Part shown: positions 44,541 through 54,477 of the stretch, in pieces
Position numbering within the stretch: position 1 is the first letter of the stretch
Layout of the letters: every line of letters begins with the position of its first letter
From: Brachionus manjavacas
Lineage: Eukaryota; Rotifera; Eurotatoria; Ploima; Brachionidae
Length of the DNA: 64,000 bases
Direction: 5' to 3'
NCBI GenBank assembly: GCA_019054805.1
Contig: JAHQIY010000013.1
Location: 3,100,001-3,164,000, forward strand
The notes under the pieces: model-generated
The model's input: only the letters and a program-made list of their open reading frames with translations
What the model was told of the DNA's origin: nothing
Databases searched by the model: none
Position numbers and translations under genes: made by a program

Positions 44541-44620
44541 AGTATGGAATGGAATGGATTATGTAATGGATTTATAGAATGGTATTGAATGGAATGGAAT
44601 GGTATATGGAATGTTAGAGG
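44540..44620 (+). repeat. Imperfect GGAAT repeats
   Basis: Repeated TGGAATGGAATGGATTATG and ATTGAATGGAATGGAATGG words over about 80 bp, directly after the hypothetical ORF. Simple-sequence expansion. Confidence 0.8.
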
Positions 44621-44875
44621 ACCTTTGGAAAAGAAAGCAATCAACTTCATCATACCATAATTTTTCCTTTTTCCTCTTTTTAAGTCTTAAGTTAACGTAG
44701 GAAATAAGAATTTAATTTAAAATATATTAAAGCTTGCACTTATATGGCAAGGTACGCAAAACCGGTACCTGCAGAAGTACTCGGCTGTATTAAGGACTAT
44801 TTGCTATCCCGCTTTCTATAGTCACGCAAAGCTTCACTCTTTTTAATCATTTTTTAAGGTTTCGTTTATGTTTAC

Positions 44876-44965
44876 AATTTATTTTTAATCGAAAAAATAA
44901 TCGAGTAAATTATTCGACATTATTTTTAATCGAAAAATAATCGACTAAATTATTCGACAATTTTT
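44876..44965 (+). repeat. Two-copy ~46-bp tandem repeat
   Basis: ATTTTTAATCGAAAAAATAA onward to TTATTCGACA occurs twice in a row. The word TTTTTAATCGA also flanks the MULE, which weakens any target-duplication call there. Confidence 0.7.
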
Positions 44966-45197
44966 TTTAAATTATTGTATTGTTTAAGTTTTCTTTAAAA
45001 TATTTGCATTTTTTTTATTTTTGTTCTAAAAATAAACGTTTTAAATAAACTTGAAAATTAAAATTTTTTTGCTTTATTCTTACTTTATACTAATTAAAAT
45101 TGCTAAAATAAACTTGAAATAAAAATTCTTTTGTTTGAATCTTACATTAGACTCTCTTACATAGTACATTACACTTAAATTATGCTAATTTTTAATC

Positions 45198-47824
45198 GAG
45201 TATATTTTTTGTTAGGAGATAAATATTTTTTTTAGTGTATAATTTAATTCATAAAAAGTAGATAAAAAAAAAATAAAAGTGTATAAACATTTTTTGCAGA
45301 ATATATTTATTTTTTAAGAAGAGACAATTAATAAAAAAAATTACAAAAATAAAATACAAAAAAAATACAAACAAAGTAATTAACACTTATTTTCTTACTC
45401 TTTTTGACAATTGCTCGTTTTCATTGCTTGATTTTTTTGGTCTTCCGCGTTTACGTTTCTCAGAAACTTGAATATTATTTTCGACTTGATCGTGAACTGC
45501 TACTGAACTTGAAGCCAAAACAAGTTGATTTTGATTAGAAACATTAACGATTGAATAATTTACAATTTGAATCGTACTTGCAACCTCTTGTAGAACTTCG
45601 TGTTGATTTAGATTGTCTATCTGCCTGTTAATCGGAACAATTGAATTTCTTTCTAATGCTGCTCTTGCCTTTTTTTTTCGACCTCGTTTTGCATTACCTT
45701 CGATTGCTAAGTCTAAACCCGGAAATTTGTTCAGGTTTAAAAAGTGCGAAATTCCGATTGTGTGCTTACATTTGAAATTTTTTTGCCAATAATGACATGA
45801 GCAAGCGCTAGATTCCCAATTCTCAGAATCGATTTTAACTGCAATGAATTTACTACTCCATTCCACCAACTCGTCAAAATCTTGCCAACCGTCTTCTTTT
45901 GTCCAAAACTCTTTGCACTGTGCCTTTGTAATATCGGATGTTGATTGGGAAGTTGTACACATGTATAATTGTTTATCTTCGTGCGAATACTTGACTATTC
46001 GCTTTCTCAATTTGATCCAATTGTAACCAAACGTCCATTCACGTGTTGAAATTTTCGGCCTTAACTCGAATTTTTTCGTTGTCGCAAACTCGGTGTCTCG
46101 ATCAAGTGACCATTTTTGCAGCAAATCTTTCATTGCTTTCATAAAGTCGTTCAAACTTAATCTGTCTCGATTGGTACCCTCATCTTTGATTGTATTGTTT
46201 GTAGACTCAAGACCGTTGTTCGTGCTTGGATAACCATGTGCGTAAGTTTCATACCAGCCCAATGTGTACTCGCTCATCCATTGTGTTTTGAAATAGTCGA
46301 AAAACTTCTTGATGTTTTCGTCATTTCTCGTGCACCACTTTTGCTCTAAAAGATCGAACGCTGTACTAAAAAGCCGCTGTTGAACACCGCCTTGAATCGA
46401 CTTGAAATCGGTCTTAATTTGAACTTTTGAATCTTTGTCGACTCCTTTAAGGTTTTCATCAATTTTTCTCTCAACGTGAGCCCAACATACAATTCGTTTT
46501 TCGAGACGAAAGACTGATTTAAAACCGTTCGTTATTGCGCCTGCTGCATCTGCTAATAAAACACTTGGATCCAAATCGTGTCCATAGAGTTCGAACGATA
46601 AGTTCTTACAAGTTCTAAACATATAAGCGAATTCTGACTCGGTTTCGTATCGTGACAATAAAACGCCGAACGGATGAAATGTATTGTCACTGTCATTTGT
46701 CCCACACAATAACACCGGAAAATTCAACCACAGCAACTTATAAGTAGCGTCTGTTGCAATGTGTTTACACTTAGTTGTAAAAGAAATTAAGCGTTTGGTG
46801 GTTAAAAAAATTTTGAAAGTAAGCTCGTCAGGTGTAATCTTGAACTCCGAGACCGCAAAAACTTCGTCAAGATCGTCCGGGATCGCATTGTGTGAATCAC
46901 ACCAGTTTTTCAGCATCTCAACTGTCATCGTCGGTTCATCATGTTTTTTTACTCTTTGGATGAGATTTGTAATTTGAGTTTGTGAAATCTCTACAAAGCC
47001 TTCCGATAAATGAAGACGTAACCATCGCGAGATTTCTTTCGGTTTTTTGCCCTCTTTTTGGTACATTTCTACGACTCGGTTTTTGCTTTTTTCCCAAAAT
47101 TCTTTTGATGGTCCGTCGGTATGCAAGTGAAGACAATCTTCAATACAGACTTTAACGTCTTGACTTGTGCGAAGCTTAAGCGAAAACATTTTTTTGGAAC
47201 ACGACGAACATTTGTAAAATTGCTTTTCACCTTCTTTTGTGACTCTTTTTGCCTTTTTTGCCCATCTATTTCCGTCGATCTGACCACCTTCAAGTGATTC
47301 AACAAATTCGGCAAAGTTGGAATAATTTGCGTATTCGTCGTAGACTGTGTTTGAACCACGTTTCGATTGCACTTGCTCTATCTCTTCAACATCATTATCA
47401 GTATTATCAAGTTGATTTTCTTGATTATTGACCGATAAAAGAACAGAAGTTGAAGAGGCTTCAGACATTTTTTTTAATCAGATTTAAAGTTAAAATTTTA
47501 TTTATTTCAAAGTTTAATTTTCAAGCAGTTTCAAGGAATTCATTTTTATATAAATTATGTAACAAGCTGATTATTTACTCAATTAAGAAATTAATTTAAT
47601 TGAAATTGATACATTTAAGTCAAATTGTCAAAAATCAAAAAATAAACACTTATATGATAAATATCTACTTCACAAATTAATTATCTACCTTTGAAAATAA
47701 TTATCAATTTTAGTTTATATTTATCTCCTACAAAAATAATTTATCCACTTATTTTTTTATCTCCTTTTTATTAATAAGATTATACACTAAAAAAAATATT
47801 TATCTCCTAACGAAAAACTAAGCC
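45198..47824 (-). mobile_element. Mutator-like element (MULE), apparently complete
   Basis: A perfect 33-bp inverted repeat starts GTTAGGAGATAAATATTTTT at 45211, and its complement ends at 47811. Weaker pairing extends outward (TTTTT). A 10-bp ATTTTTAATC occurs at 45188-45197 and 47825-47834, a candidate target duplication that would set the ends at 45198 and 47824, though that word is common locally. Inside the right end, TTATCTCC/TTATCTAC/TTATCCAC words recur at 47658-47765, typical subterminal transposase sites. It carries one intact transposase ORF. Confidence 0.8.
45387..47468 (-). CDS. MULE transposase with FLYWCH-like, MULE, SWIM and AT-hook regions
   Basis: An uninterrupted 693-codon ORF. 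N-terminal zinc-binding region with C-S-S-C (YKCSSCSKKM) and CIEDCLHLH, like FLYWCH/WRKY-GCM domains of MULEs (about 30-120). Catalytic core: IATDATYKLLWLNFPVLLCG (first Asp, about 237), SVLLADAAGAITNGF (second Asp, about 304), CWAHVERK, and Glu in STNNGLESTNNTIKDEG (about 419). SWIM finger CSCHYWQKNFKCKH (C-x-C-x8-C-x-H, about 555-568). AT-hook-like KRGRKKK and KRKRGRPKK at the end. It would bind the inverted repeats and cut and paste the element (family knowledge). Start at ATG 47468, 343 bp inside the right repeat. No stop or shift, so it may be active. Confidence 0.92.
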   Translation of the reverse strand: MSEASSTSVLLSVNNQENQLDNTDNDVEEIEQVQSKRGSNTVYDEYANYSNFAEFVESLEGGQIDGNRWAKKAKRVTKEGEKQFYKCSSCSKKMFSLKLRTSQDVKVCIEDCLHLHTDGPSKEFWEKSKNRVVEMYQKEGKKPKEISRWLRLHLSEGFVEISQTQITNLIQRVKKHDEPTMTVEMLKNWCDSHNAIPDDLDEVFAVSEFKITPDELTFKIFLTTKRLISFTTKCKHIATDATYKLLWLNFPVLLCGTNDSDNTFHPFGVLLSRYETESEFAYMFRTCKNLSFELYGHDLDPSVLLADAAGAITNGFKSVFRLEKRIVCWAHVERKIDENLKGVDKDSKVQIKTDFKSIQGGVQQRLFSTAFDLLEQKWCTRNDENIKKFFDYFKTQWMSEYTLGWYETYAHGYPSTNNGLESTNNTIKDEGTNRDRLSLNDFMKAMKDLLQKWSLDRDTEFATTKKFELRPKISTREWTFGYNWIKLRKRIVKYSHEDKQLYMCTTSQSTSDITKAQCKEFWTKEDGWQDFDELVEWSSKFIAVKIDSENWESSACSCHYWQKNFKCKHTIGISHFLNLNKFPGLDLAIEGNAKRGRKKKARAALERNSIVPINRQIDNLNQHEVLQEVASTIQIVNYSIVNVSNQNQLVLASSSVAVHDQVENNIQVSEKRKRGRPKKSSNENEQLSKRVRK

Positions 47825-47879
47825 ATTTTTAATCTAAATCACACTTGCAATTTTTTTTTAGACCTTAAAATTGTTCACA

Positions 47880-48240
47880 TATTTTTTATTTTGATTATAG
47901 TGTTTAGGTGCAAGTCACAGGTCAATTAAATTTTAGATTTTTGGATGAGTCATATAATGGCAAATCCATTCATGTAATAATAATTAGATTTGTATTAAAT
48001 TTAGCCTTTAAAAATCATTTTTAAAATATTTTTATCTAAATTCGAGCAATTGTGAACTAGTGAACAATAATAATTAAACTAAGTCAATATTGCAATATTT
48101 TTTTGAGAGCACAATATTTTTTTTTAAAGCAATAATTTGAAATTATTAATTTTATTTTAATTATAGTGTCCAAGTGCGTCTCACAGGCCTAATGAATTTT
48201 ATATTTTTGAAATCGTCACAAAATGACGATTCCATTTAAC
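47880..48240 (+). repeat. Diverged direct repeat between MULE and hAT transposase
   Basis: ATTATAGTGTTTAGGTGCAA with GTCACAGGTCAATTAAATTT (47896) and ATTATAGTGTCCAAGTGCGT with CTCACAGGCCTAATGAATTT (48159) are aligned copies of a ~130-bp block spaced 263 bp apart. Possibly hAT subterminal sequence. Confidence 0.55.
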
Positions 48241-48548
48241 TAAAAATTTTTCATTTTTTAATTAATTTAAACAGTCAAAAGTTTTTTTAAAATTTTTTTT
48301 TATTTTAATTCAAATGTCAAAAAATATTAATAAAAAATTTCGACTTTATTTTAAAATATACTAATTATAAAACAATTTTATTTTTTAATTTACATTTAAA
48401 ATACCAAACGTAGGCCGTAATTTGCCTATAAAATTTTCTAAAAATTTTTTTTATTTATTTTTAATTTATTATTTTTTCAAAGATTTAGAAAAATTCAAAA
48501 TAAAAAAATTAATATTTTTAGATTTAAAAAAACTTATTGAATAACAAT

Positions 48549-49202
48549 ATGAGCAATTTGGTTGATGAATCTCAATTTTCGACAAACTCAGAATCTGATT
48601 CTCAAAAGCAGCAAGCAATCATTAACTTTGCCTACTCTGATTTGACAATAAAGAGTAATTTTAAATTTATATCTTTAATTTAATCTGACAATTCTTTAGC
48701 TAACAGTGATAACCTAATTGGTTCAAGAACTGCAAAGTGTAAATTTTGTTCGAACAACATTACCGATACAAGGAATAATACTTCAAACTTTATTCGGCAA
48801 TTTTGCGATAAGGAAGCATATGATGAGTTTAAATCTTCAAAGGAACAAAAATAAGATAAGTCAAACCAAGACCATAAGAAAAACCTAACGGCAGAGATAG
48901 TCAACGACTTCATTTTTAAATATTTAATTATTGGATGTGGACTGCCTTACCGCTTAGTCGAATGCGAAGCCTTTAGATCTTTTATGTCACTGATTTGCAA
49001 GAAATGGAAACCGACATCGAGGACAAATATATTAAAATTGCAAAATAAAGCGATCGACCTTATGATTTGCTTCGCTAACTTTAGATGTTTGGACAGATCG
49101 ACGACTAAGATCATTTCTCGGGATAACGATTCATTTTTTAGACGAAAATTTTAATTTTAAAACTTATGTTCTTCGCTGCAAAAATATTTCAACAACGACG
49201 GG
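48549..49202 (+). pseudogene. hAT transposase N-terminal half, decayed
   Basis: ATG 48549 (MSNLVDESQFSTNSESDSQK), then a short intron 48655-48699 (GTAATT...TTTAG). The BED finger follows: SRTAKCKFCSNNITDTRNNT then SNFIRQF, with the C-x2-C present but the histidines lost. After a stop at about 48852 it continues KNLTAEIVNDFIFKYLIIGC, GLPYRLVECEAFRSFMSLIC and KKWKPTSRTN. Another shift gives SLTLDVWTDRRLRSFLGITI and HFLDENFNFKTYVLRCKNIS, the first catalytic Asp region of hAT. It ends abruptly at a TAG microsatellite. The C-terminal dimerisation half is absent. Confidence 0.88.
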
Positions 49203-49204
49203 AA

Positions 49205-49345
49205 GGGGTAGTTATAGTAGTAGTAGTTATAGTAGAAGTAGTTATAGTAGTAGTAGTTATAGTAGTAATAGTTATAATAGTAGTAGTTATAGTAGTAATA
49301 GTTATAGTAGAAGTAGTTATAATAGTAGTTAAATAGTATTTGTTT
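49205..49345 (+). repeat. TAG/TTA microsatellite
   Basis: About 140 bp of AGTTATAGTAGTAGTAGTTA-type repeats (periods 3, 12 and 15), replacing the rest of the hAT transposase. Followed by a TTGGTAGTTGTTG-rich stretch to 49480. Confidence 0.9.
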
Positions 49346-50110
49346 TTTTGTTAGTGGCTGTTGTTAGCCATTGATGGTTGATAGTTGTTGGTAGTGTTTG
49401 GAAGTTAGTTGTATTATTGTTGTTGTTTGAAGTTGGTCGTTGGTAGTTGTTGATTATTGGTATTGGATGATTGTTTGCCGCTGGTTTTTTTTTTTTTTTA
49501 AATAAAATTATGTTTTTTTTTAATTAAAAAACATATTTAATTTTCTTAACTTTTTAATTTTTTATGATATTTTGGCTTCTTTTTTTTCAGCGCCATAGTC
49601 CCAAATTCTGGCCGCCAAGCTGAACGGCTAAATGACCGTCCGCCACAATGTTGACCGTAACTTTGACTTGCCGCTTTTTTTTTACCGATTTTTTAAACTT
49701 AAAAATTTTTAAGTCATTGACTTGACTTAAAAAAAAAAAAAAAAATAACTTTCTTTTGAAGCCTCAAAATTACATTTTTGTGGCGAAACTATACCTGTTA
49801 CCATTTCTTCTTCATTTTTTATCTGTAAAATATAAACTTCTTTTTTCTTTTATACAAACATCTAGTGCCTCATTAGTTTTAAAACACCTCGTACGCGATG
49901 TTTATTGTGATGAAAATTTAGGTTAAAATCAGTGATTTCCCTATCTTTTTCCGAGTTTATCATATCATTGTTAGGGTTAAGGACATTTAGGACTAAATAC
50001 TCCTCATAAAAATTCCCAAAAATATTTTCTTTTTTTTTTCCTTTTCCCTATTATTTTAAATCAAATTACTTTGACTTATTTTACTTTATTTTTTTTGTTT
50101 TTTTTTATAA

Positions 50111-50140
50111 TTTATTCTGAAGAAGCTCTAGCTCGGTAAG
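50111..50140 (+). repeat. LINE 3'-terminal hairpin motif, copy 4 (in segmental repeat)
   Basis: Duplicate of the block at 41403. Confidence 0.5.
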
Positions 50141-50280
50141 AAAACAAAATTGACTTCCAAACATATCTGGCCAACACAGTCTTTGACAATTTGGTTAGAA
50201 AATGGTACCTAATTGATAAAGAGCTTCAAGAATTACAACGTGCATTATTTGTAATATTCTAGAGAGTATAATCAGTTATA

Positions 50281-51015
50281 CAGTAGAAGCTCTCAAAATG
50301 AACATCCTCAAATGTGAACAGCCCTATAAGTGAACACAAATTTCTTGCGACCGACCAAAATGAATCTTTTTACATGGCATAAAATCCCTCAAATGTGAAC
50401 ACCCTCAAATGTGAACGTTCGATATGTGAACATGAAAAATTTAGAAAAAAGTGAACAAAAAACTCGAAAAAAAAATTTATTTACAGTTAAATTCAAAAAT
50501 TTTTTTTAATATCTTCATAATATACTTGACTTTTAAATTTATAATACATATTTTATTTAATTTTTAAAATAATCTTCTATTTTCGATTGTTTAACATTGG
50601 CCACATCAACTAAATTGCTCTCGAAAGTCATAAATTCTTTACATAAACTAGGGTGATTATTAGTTAAATAAGATCTTATTTCTCCAATCATACGATGCTA
50701 CTTGAATAAGTCTATATTTTTCCTCCATGGTCAGTTTATTATAGTTATTCAACTTGGATGCTGACATTTTTCTAATTAGAGATTAATTTTGAGATTCAAA
50801 TTTTTGCATTAATTTTATCATCATTCAACTGATACTTAAATGAATACATGGTCTTATTTTTATTTTTATTTTTGTTTTACACAAAAATTAACTTAACATT
50901 TATTAATCTCACAAAAGTGAACACTTTTGAGAGAGCATCCTCAAATGTAAACAGCCCTATGAATGAACAAAAATCCCTTGCGACGGCGAGTGTTCACTTT
51001 TGAGGGATTCTGCTG
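50281..51015 (-). mobile_element. Pogo/Tigger-like deletion derivative (duplicate 2)
   Basis: Same element as 41572-42303, within the segmental repeat, TA-flanked. Confidence 0.8.
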
Positions 51016-51253
51016 TATATTTATGTATGCAATATAGAATGATTTTTTCCAAGCCGTTTGATTAAGCTTCTTATACAAGACTAAAATATAAACTTAAATC
51101 TTAATGATTCTGGATGAGGAATGCTGATTAAAAACGCTCATTTTTAACAGGTAGCTCAAAAGCTGAGTTAAAGTTGAAAGTCATTTATTTTGAGCATTGA
51201 CGCTCGAGTATTTTCATGAAAAAACGCTAGTGCATAATTTGATCCATTAAGTT

Positions 51254-51351
51254 AAGTAAGGCTCGGTTTTGGGCTCTCTTCTTTTTGTCATTTACATAGA
51301 TGATATTTTGGAGGTTGTAGAAAACAAATTCGAAAAAGAAAACGGATAATC
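51254..51351 (+). pseudogene. RT palm scrap (duplicate 2)
   Basis: Duplicate of 42546-42642, again reading GSVLGSLLFVIYIDDILEVV. Confidence 0.7.
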
Positions 51352-51719
51352 CAATGATCTTAACAATATATGTATTCGGTTTATAATAAAACAATGTCTC
51401 ATTTTTAAAAGCTTTATTAAAGTTATTGAACGATCTGAAGTTCTTTTGTTTAAAGATTTATTTATTTAAATTCAATAAAAAAATTTAAAATGGAATTGAA
51501 TTGTTATTTAAACCTATATGCTAGTGTCAAGATCACGAGCTAATAATTAAGGAAAGATGTGAGCTTAGTGCTAAATGTATTTATCAGCATTTCGAAGCGT
51601 CTAACTTCAGAGAGACGTGACAAACATAATTATTACTTATCTTTGCGAAACAGTTGACAAGCTGATGAATAAGTGATTATTCAGCGTAACATATATTATT
51701 CTTTTAATATTAATATTAG

Positions 51720-52050
51720 GTTAAATAATAAAAGTAGGATTAGAAATTAATGAATTGAATTACGGGTAAATCCGGTTAAGTTAAGATACCGCTTTCAGAT
51801 CTATTATAACTAAATTCGGCTTTTTTGAGACCATTTATTATTGAAAAGGAAAAAAAATTTTGCAATGCATCTAAAATATATTTAAATATAATCCATTTAG
51901 TTTATCATGCTATTTATTTGCTTTGATCGATATTGCATTTTCAATGTAGTTCCAGTGGAACAAATATTGGTGATTGTTTTTTTTTTTCCCTTTTTTTTAT
52001 ATATTTAACTTTTTTATTATACACTCTTTCTCCTTCAATGGAGGTGAATT
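51720..52050. other. Intergenic, no supported gene
   Basis: AT-rich. The last bases (CTCCTTCAATGGAGGTGAAT before an AAAT run) look like a LINE 3' end with a hairpin (CTCC..GGAG), but no RT is attached. Confidence 0.35.
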
Positions 52051-52054
52051 TAAC

Positions 52055-52234
<180 letters not shown>

Positions 52235-52351
52235 CCTTTATCTTAAGGTTGCAAAACAAATGTTGTGTTTGCTCGGAAAAATATTGCACGAACATTTGAC
52301 ACACTATAACCGGCTTTATGACCACTGAAATTGTCTAAAAATAAAAGATAT

Positions 52352-52575
52352 TGTTGTATTTCTCTCAATAACTACAACACCCGTTCTATCTTTCGTGAAT
52401 GTCTAAAGTTTCCCAGTGCAATTCTATGATCTCATGCGTTTAGCGAGTCGTTAGTTTTAAACACTGAGTAAAAATTAGAAATTGTTGAAAAAGAAACTTT
52501 GAAGCTTTTCTTTTCCCTTTTTGTTATTTTCTTTATTTTTTGTTTAGGCTAGAAGGAGTCGTTTTTTATAATTTA
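52352..52575 (+). repeat. LTR-like dispersed repeat, copy 2
   Basis: Starts TGTTGTATTTCTCTCAATAACTACAAC (first 20 bases diagnostic). Contains AGCGAGTCGTTAGTTTTAAAC and ATTGTTGAAAAAGAAACTTTG as in the other copies, and loses similarity near 52575 before the CTAACA end. Confidence 0.6.
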
Positions 52576-52705
52576 ACAAATGCATATTCAAACAAAAAAT
52601 TATTTTTCTTTATATAGGGTTATCTGAAGTAAAATTGAATCATAATCAATATTTTGAAATTTTGGGTCATGTCCAGAATGTGATCAGTGATCAATGATAC
52701 TATCC

Positions 52706-53100
52706 AGAATATCTTAACTTCATTGACTTAAAGAAAGCCCTTTATTGCATACACAGAGAAACCTTTTGGGCCATATTAAGATCTTATGGCCTGCCACAAT
52801 ATATAATTTACTTGATAAAACTCTCTATGAGAAATCGAGTGCAGCGGGATTCTGGAAAAACGACAATCTGAGAGCTTGAAATTTTGTACAGGAGAATGAT
52901 AAGAGCCCGTTCTCTCTAACATTATTCTTAATACTGTTACACTATTGAGTTTAACAGCAAAACTTGAAGACTTAGACTTTACGGACGATCTGGCGTTAAT
53001 TTCAAATACAGAAACACTTATGCAAATGAAGACCCAAGATTTGGTGAACAACGCTAAACCAACCGGACTCAAAATAAATGGGACCAAAACGAAAGTTAAT
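52706..53100 (+). pseudogene. Non-LTR RT remnant, third family
   Basis: The plus strand reads FIDLKKALYCIHRETFWAIL, RSYGLPQYIIYLIKLSMRNR, a broken middle, then LEDLDFTDDLALISNTETLM, where F-T-D-D is the catalytic box, and QMKTQDLVNNAKPTGLKING. The combination I-H-R-E-x-x-W and D-x-x-x-A-D-D-x-A-L-x-S is that of 'craftsman'-type LINEs distinct from the Jockey-like copies elsewhere here. Stops and a shift mid-way. Confidence 0.8.
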
Positions 53101-53238
53101 TAAATTAAATTTATTTTACATATTAAATTTGTTTTACATAGGTAGAAATGTTATCATGTAAATATTTAAATTAGTGATAAAAAAGTAAAGGCCATTTAAA
53201 TAAAACTTAGAGATTGATAAGATTTTTTATCGAGAATT

Positions 53239-53246
53239 TATAAATA
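53239..53246 (+). promoter_or_regulatory. TATA box candidate for the 53365 gene
   Basis: TATAAATA within the block conserved with the paralogue (see 38740), followed by GGTAAATTTACC. 126 bp upstream of the ATG. Confidence 0.55.
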
Positions 53247-53364
53247 AAATCTGAAAGGTAAATTTACCTTTATCTTTTCCATGACTACTTAAACCATCTG
53301 CTTTAAAATAATTTTATAGTTTTTTTTGTATATATTTTATTCAAAAAGGAATTTATTTATTAAA

Positions 53365-53961
53365 ATGGATGCAAACAAAATTAGAGAATTATGGATCAAT
53401 TTCGTTTTTAGCAATACCAAAACAATAATCGCTTCACTAGCTTTATTGGCGCTTTATTTTTTTCCATCAATTGTATTTAAAGTTGAATCTTTATATTATT
53501 TATTGATTATTTTTTTACGGGTGATTTTTATTTGTATACCTTTCGTTGCAATTCCAATCTTTAAAATTAAAGCTAAAAAATTCGACAAATATTTAGAAAT
53601 AGATGATAGATACACGGTCAGTACAATTTATTTTGTAAATAAAATTGTGCTATTCATTTTTTATTTTTGCGCCAAAAGTTCAAATACTGACAATGTTTTA
53701 AATTTTTTTCAAGTATTTTATAGTATCGAGTTTTTTTTATTATGGACAATGCTATGTTTTATTTATTTTAGCTTTATTTTATCAAAAAAAGGATACAAAA
53801 TTGAAGAACAATACGAATTTATAACAACTTTTATAGTGGCACAAGATGTTATGTTAATAACTCTGTATATTTTTATTTTTAAATCAGCATTTTATTTGTT
53901 TATTTTTGACATTATTTGGCACGCAATTTTACCAATTTTGTATGCGAATACCAACAAGTGA
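53365..53961 (+). CDS. Hydrophobic multi-pass membrane protein, unknown family
   Basis: 198 residues from MDANKIRELW. This ATG is chosen because it is the first one conserved in the paralogue at 38868, while the open frame upstream is low-complexity. About six hydrophobic stretches (near 20-38, 43-66, 88-101, 121-140, 157-175, 177-193) separated by short charged turns (KIKAKKFDKYLEIDDRYT; SKKGYKIEEQYE). No motif recognised. Relative to the paralogue the C-terminus is cut short: a stop follows YANTNK, and the paralogue's EFWQQLE-like tail lies beyond in another frame. Both coding and ~250 bp of upstream sequence are shared, so a gene duplication including the promoter is likely. Confidence 0.75.
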   Translation: MDANKIRELWINFVFSNTKTIIASLALLALYFFPSIVFKVESLYYLLIIFLRVIFICIPFVAIPIFKIKAKKFDKYLEIDDRYTVSTIYFVNKIVLFIFYFCAKSSNTDNVLNFFQVFYSIEFFLLWTMLCFIYFSFILSKKGYKIEEQYEFITTFIVAQDVMLITLYIFIFKSAFYLFIFDIIWHAILPILYANTNK

Positions 53962-54329
53962 ATTTGCGAGAATTTTTGAGGCAATCTGTATAACGCTTCA
54001 AATAGACACAGAAAATAGAAGATGAAAAATTATCAAATGCACCTTTTTCTCTAAGAACGAACTCTAATTTTGGCATGACACTTAATTTCAAAAAAGATTA
54101 GAAATGACGAAAATTTAAATATTAATTTTTTATAATTGTTTTTTAATTTCACAGTTTTTTATTTTTTAAAATGTAGTAGCGAATATGAAAATTGAAAAAA
54201 AATAAAATAATTTCTAATGTGGAAAAATTTACTAAAATTAATGTCTACATAGAAGAGTTTTTGAGCTATTCTTGATGAATAAATTATTTTTTTTTAATTC
54301 TGTATTATTTTATTTATTTATTTGTATAT

Positions 54330-54357
54330 CTGTACCGAGCTAAAGCTCCTTCAGATT
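54330..54357 (-). repeat. LINE 3'-terminal hairpin motif, copy 5
   Basis: The minus strand reads CTGAAGGAGCTTTAGCTCGG then TACAG and an AAAT tail, 120 bp beyond the end of the LINE RT at 54478. Confidence 0.65.
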
Positions 54358-54477
54358 AAATAAAAAAAAAATTAAAATAAAGTTAAATAATATAAAATTA
54401 AAATAAAAAGTAAGAAAAAAAATAAAGTTTAAATGATGTAAGTTAAAAAGTAAATAAATATTAAAATTAAAATTAGA

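Larger units (their letters stand above)
43004..49740. mobile_element. Large decayed hAT element with nested MULE
   Basis: Begins CAGAGTTGTTTTTAAGTCAC after ATTAATAT. The first 60 bases match the 20103 element, including the AAGTCTAAGTCACAAAAA words. The right side at 49700-49740 has the inner part of the same terminal repeat (AAGTCATTGACTTGACTT) but loses the last ~50 bp, ending in a poly-A where the segmental repeat copy 2 starts. A plus-strand hAT transposase fragment lies at 48549-49202. The MULE at 45198-47824, a 110-bp tandem array and a GC-rich island fill the rest. Right border and unity of the 6.7 kb are inferred. Confidence 0.65.
49747..51716. repeat. ~1.97-kb segmental repeat, copy 2
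   Basis: See copy 1 at 41039-43003. Starts right after a poly-A run that ends the hAT terminal repeat. Ends ATTAATAT then TAGGTTAAATAATAAAAG, the uninterrupted hAT target site. Confidence 0.9.
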
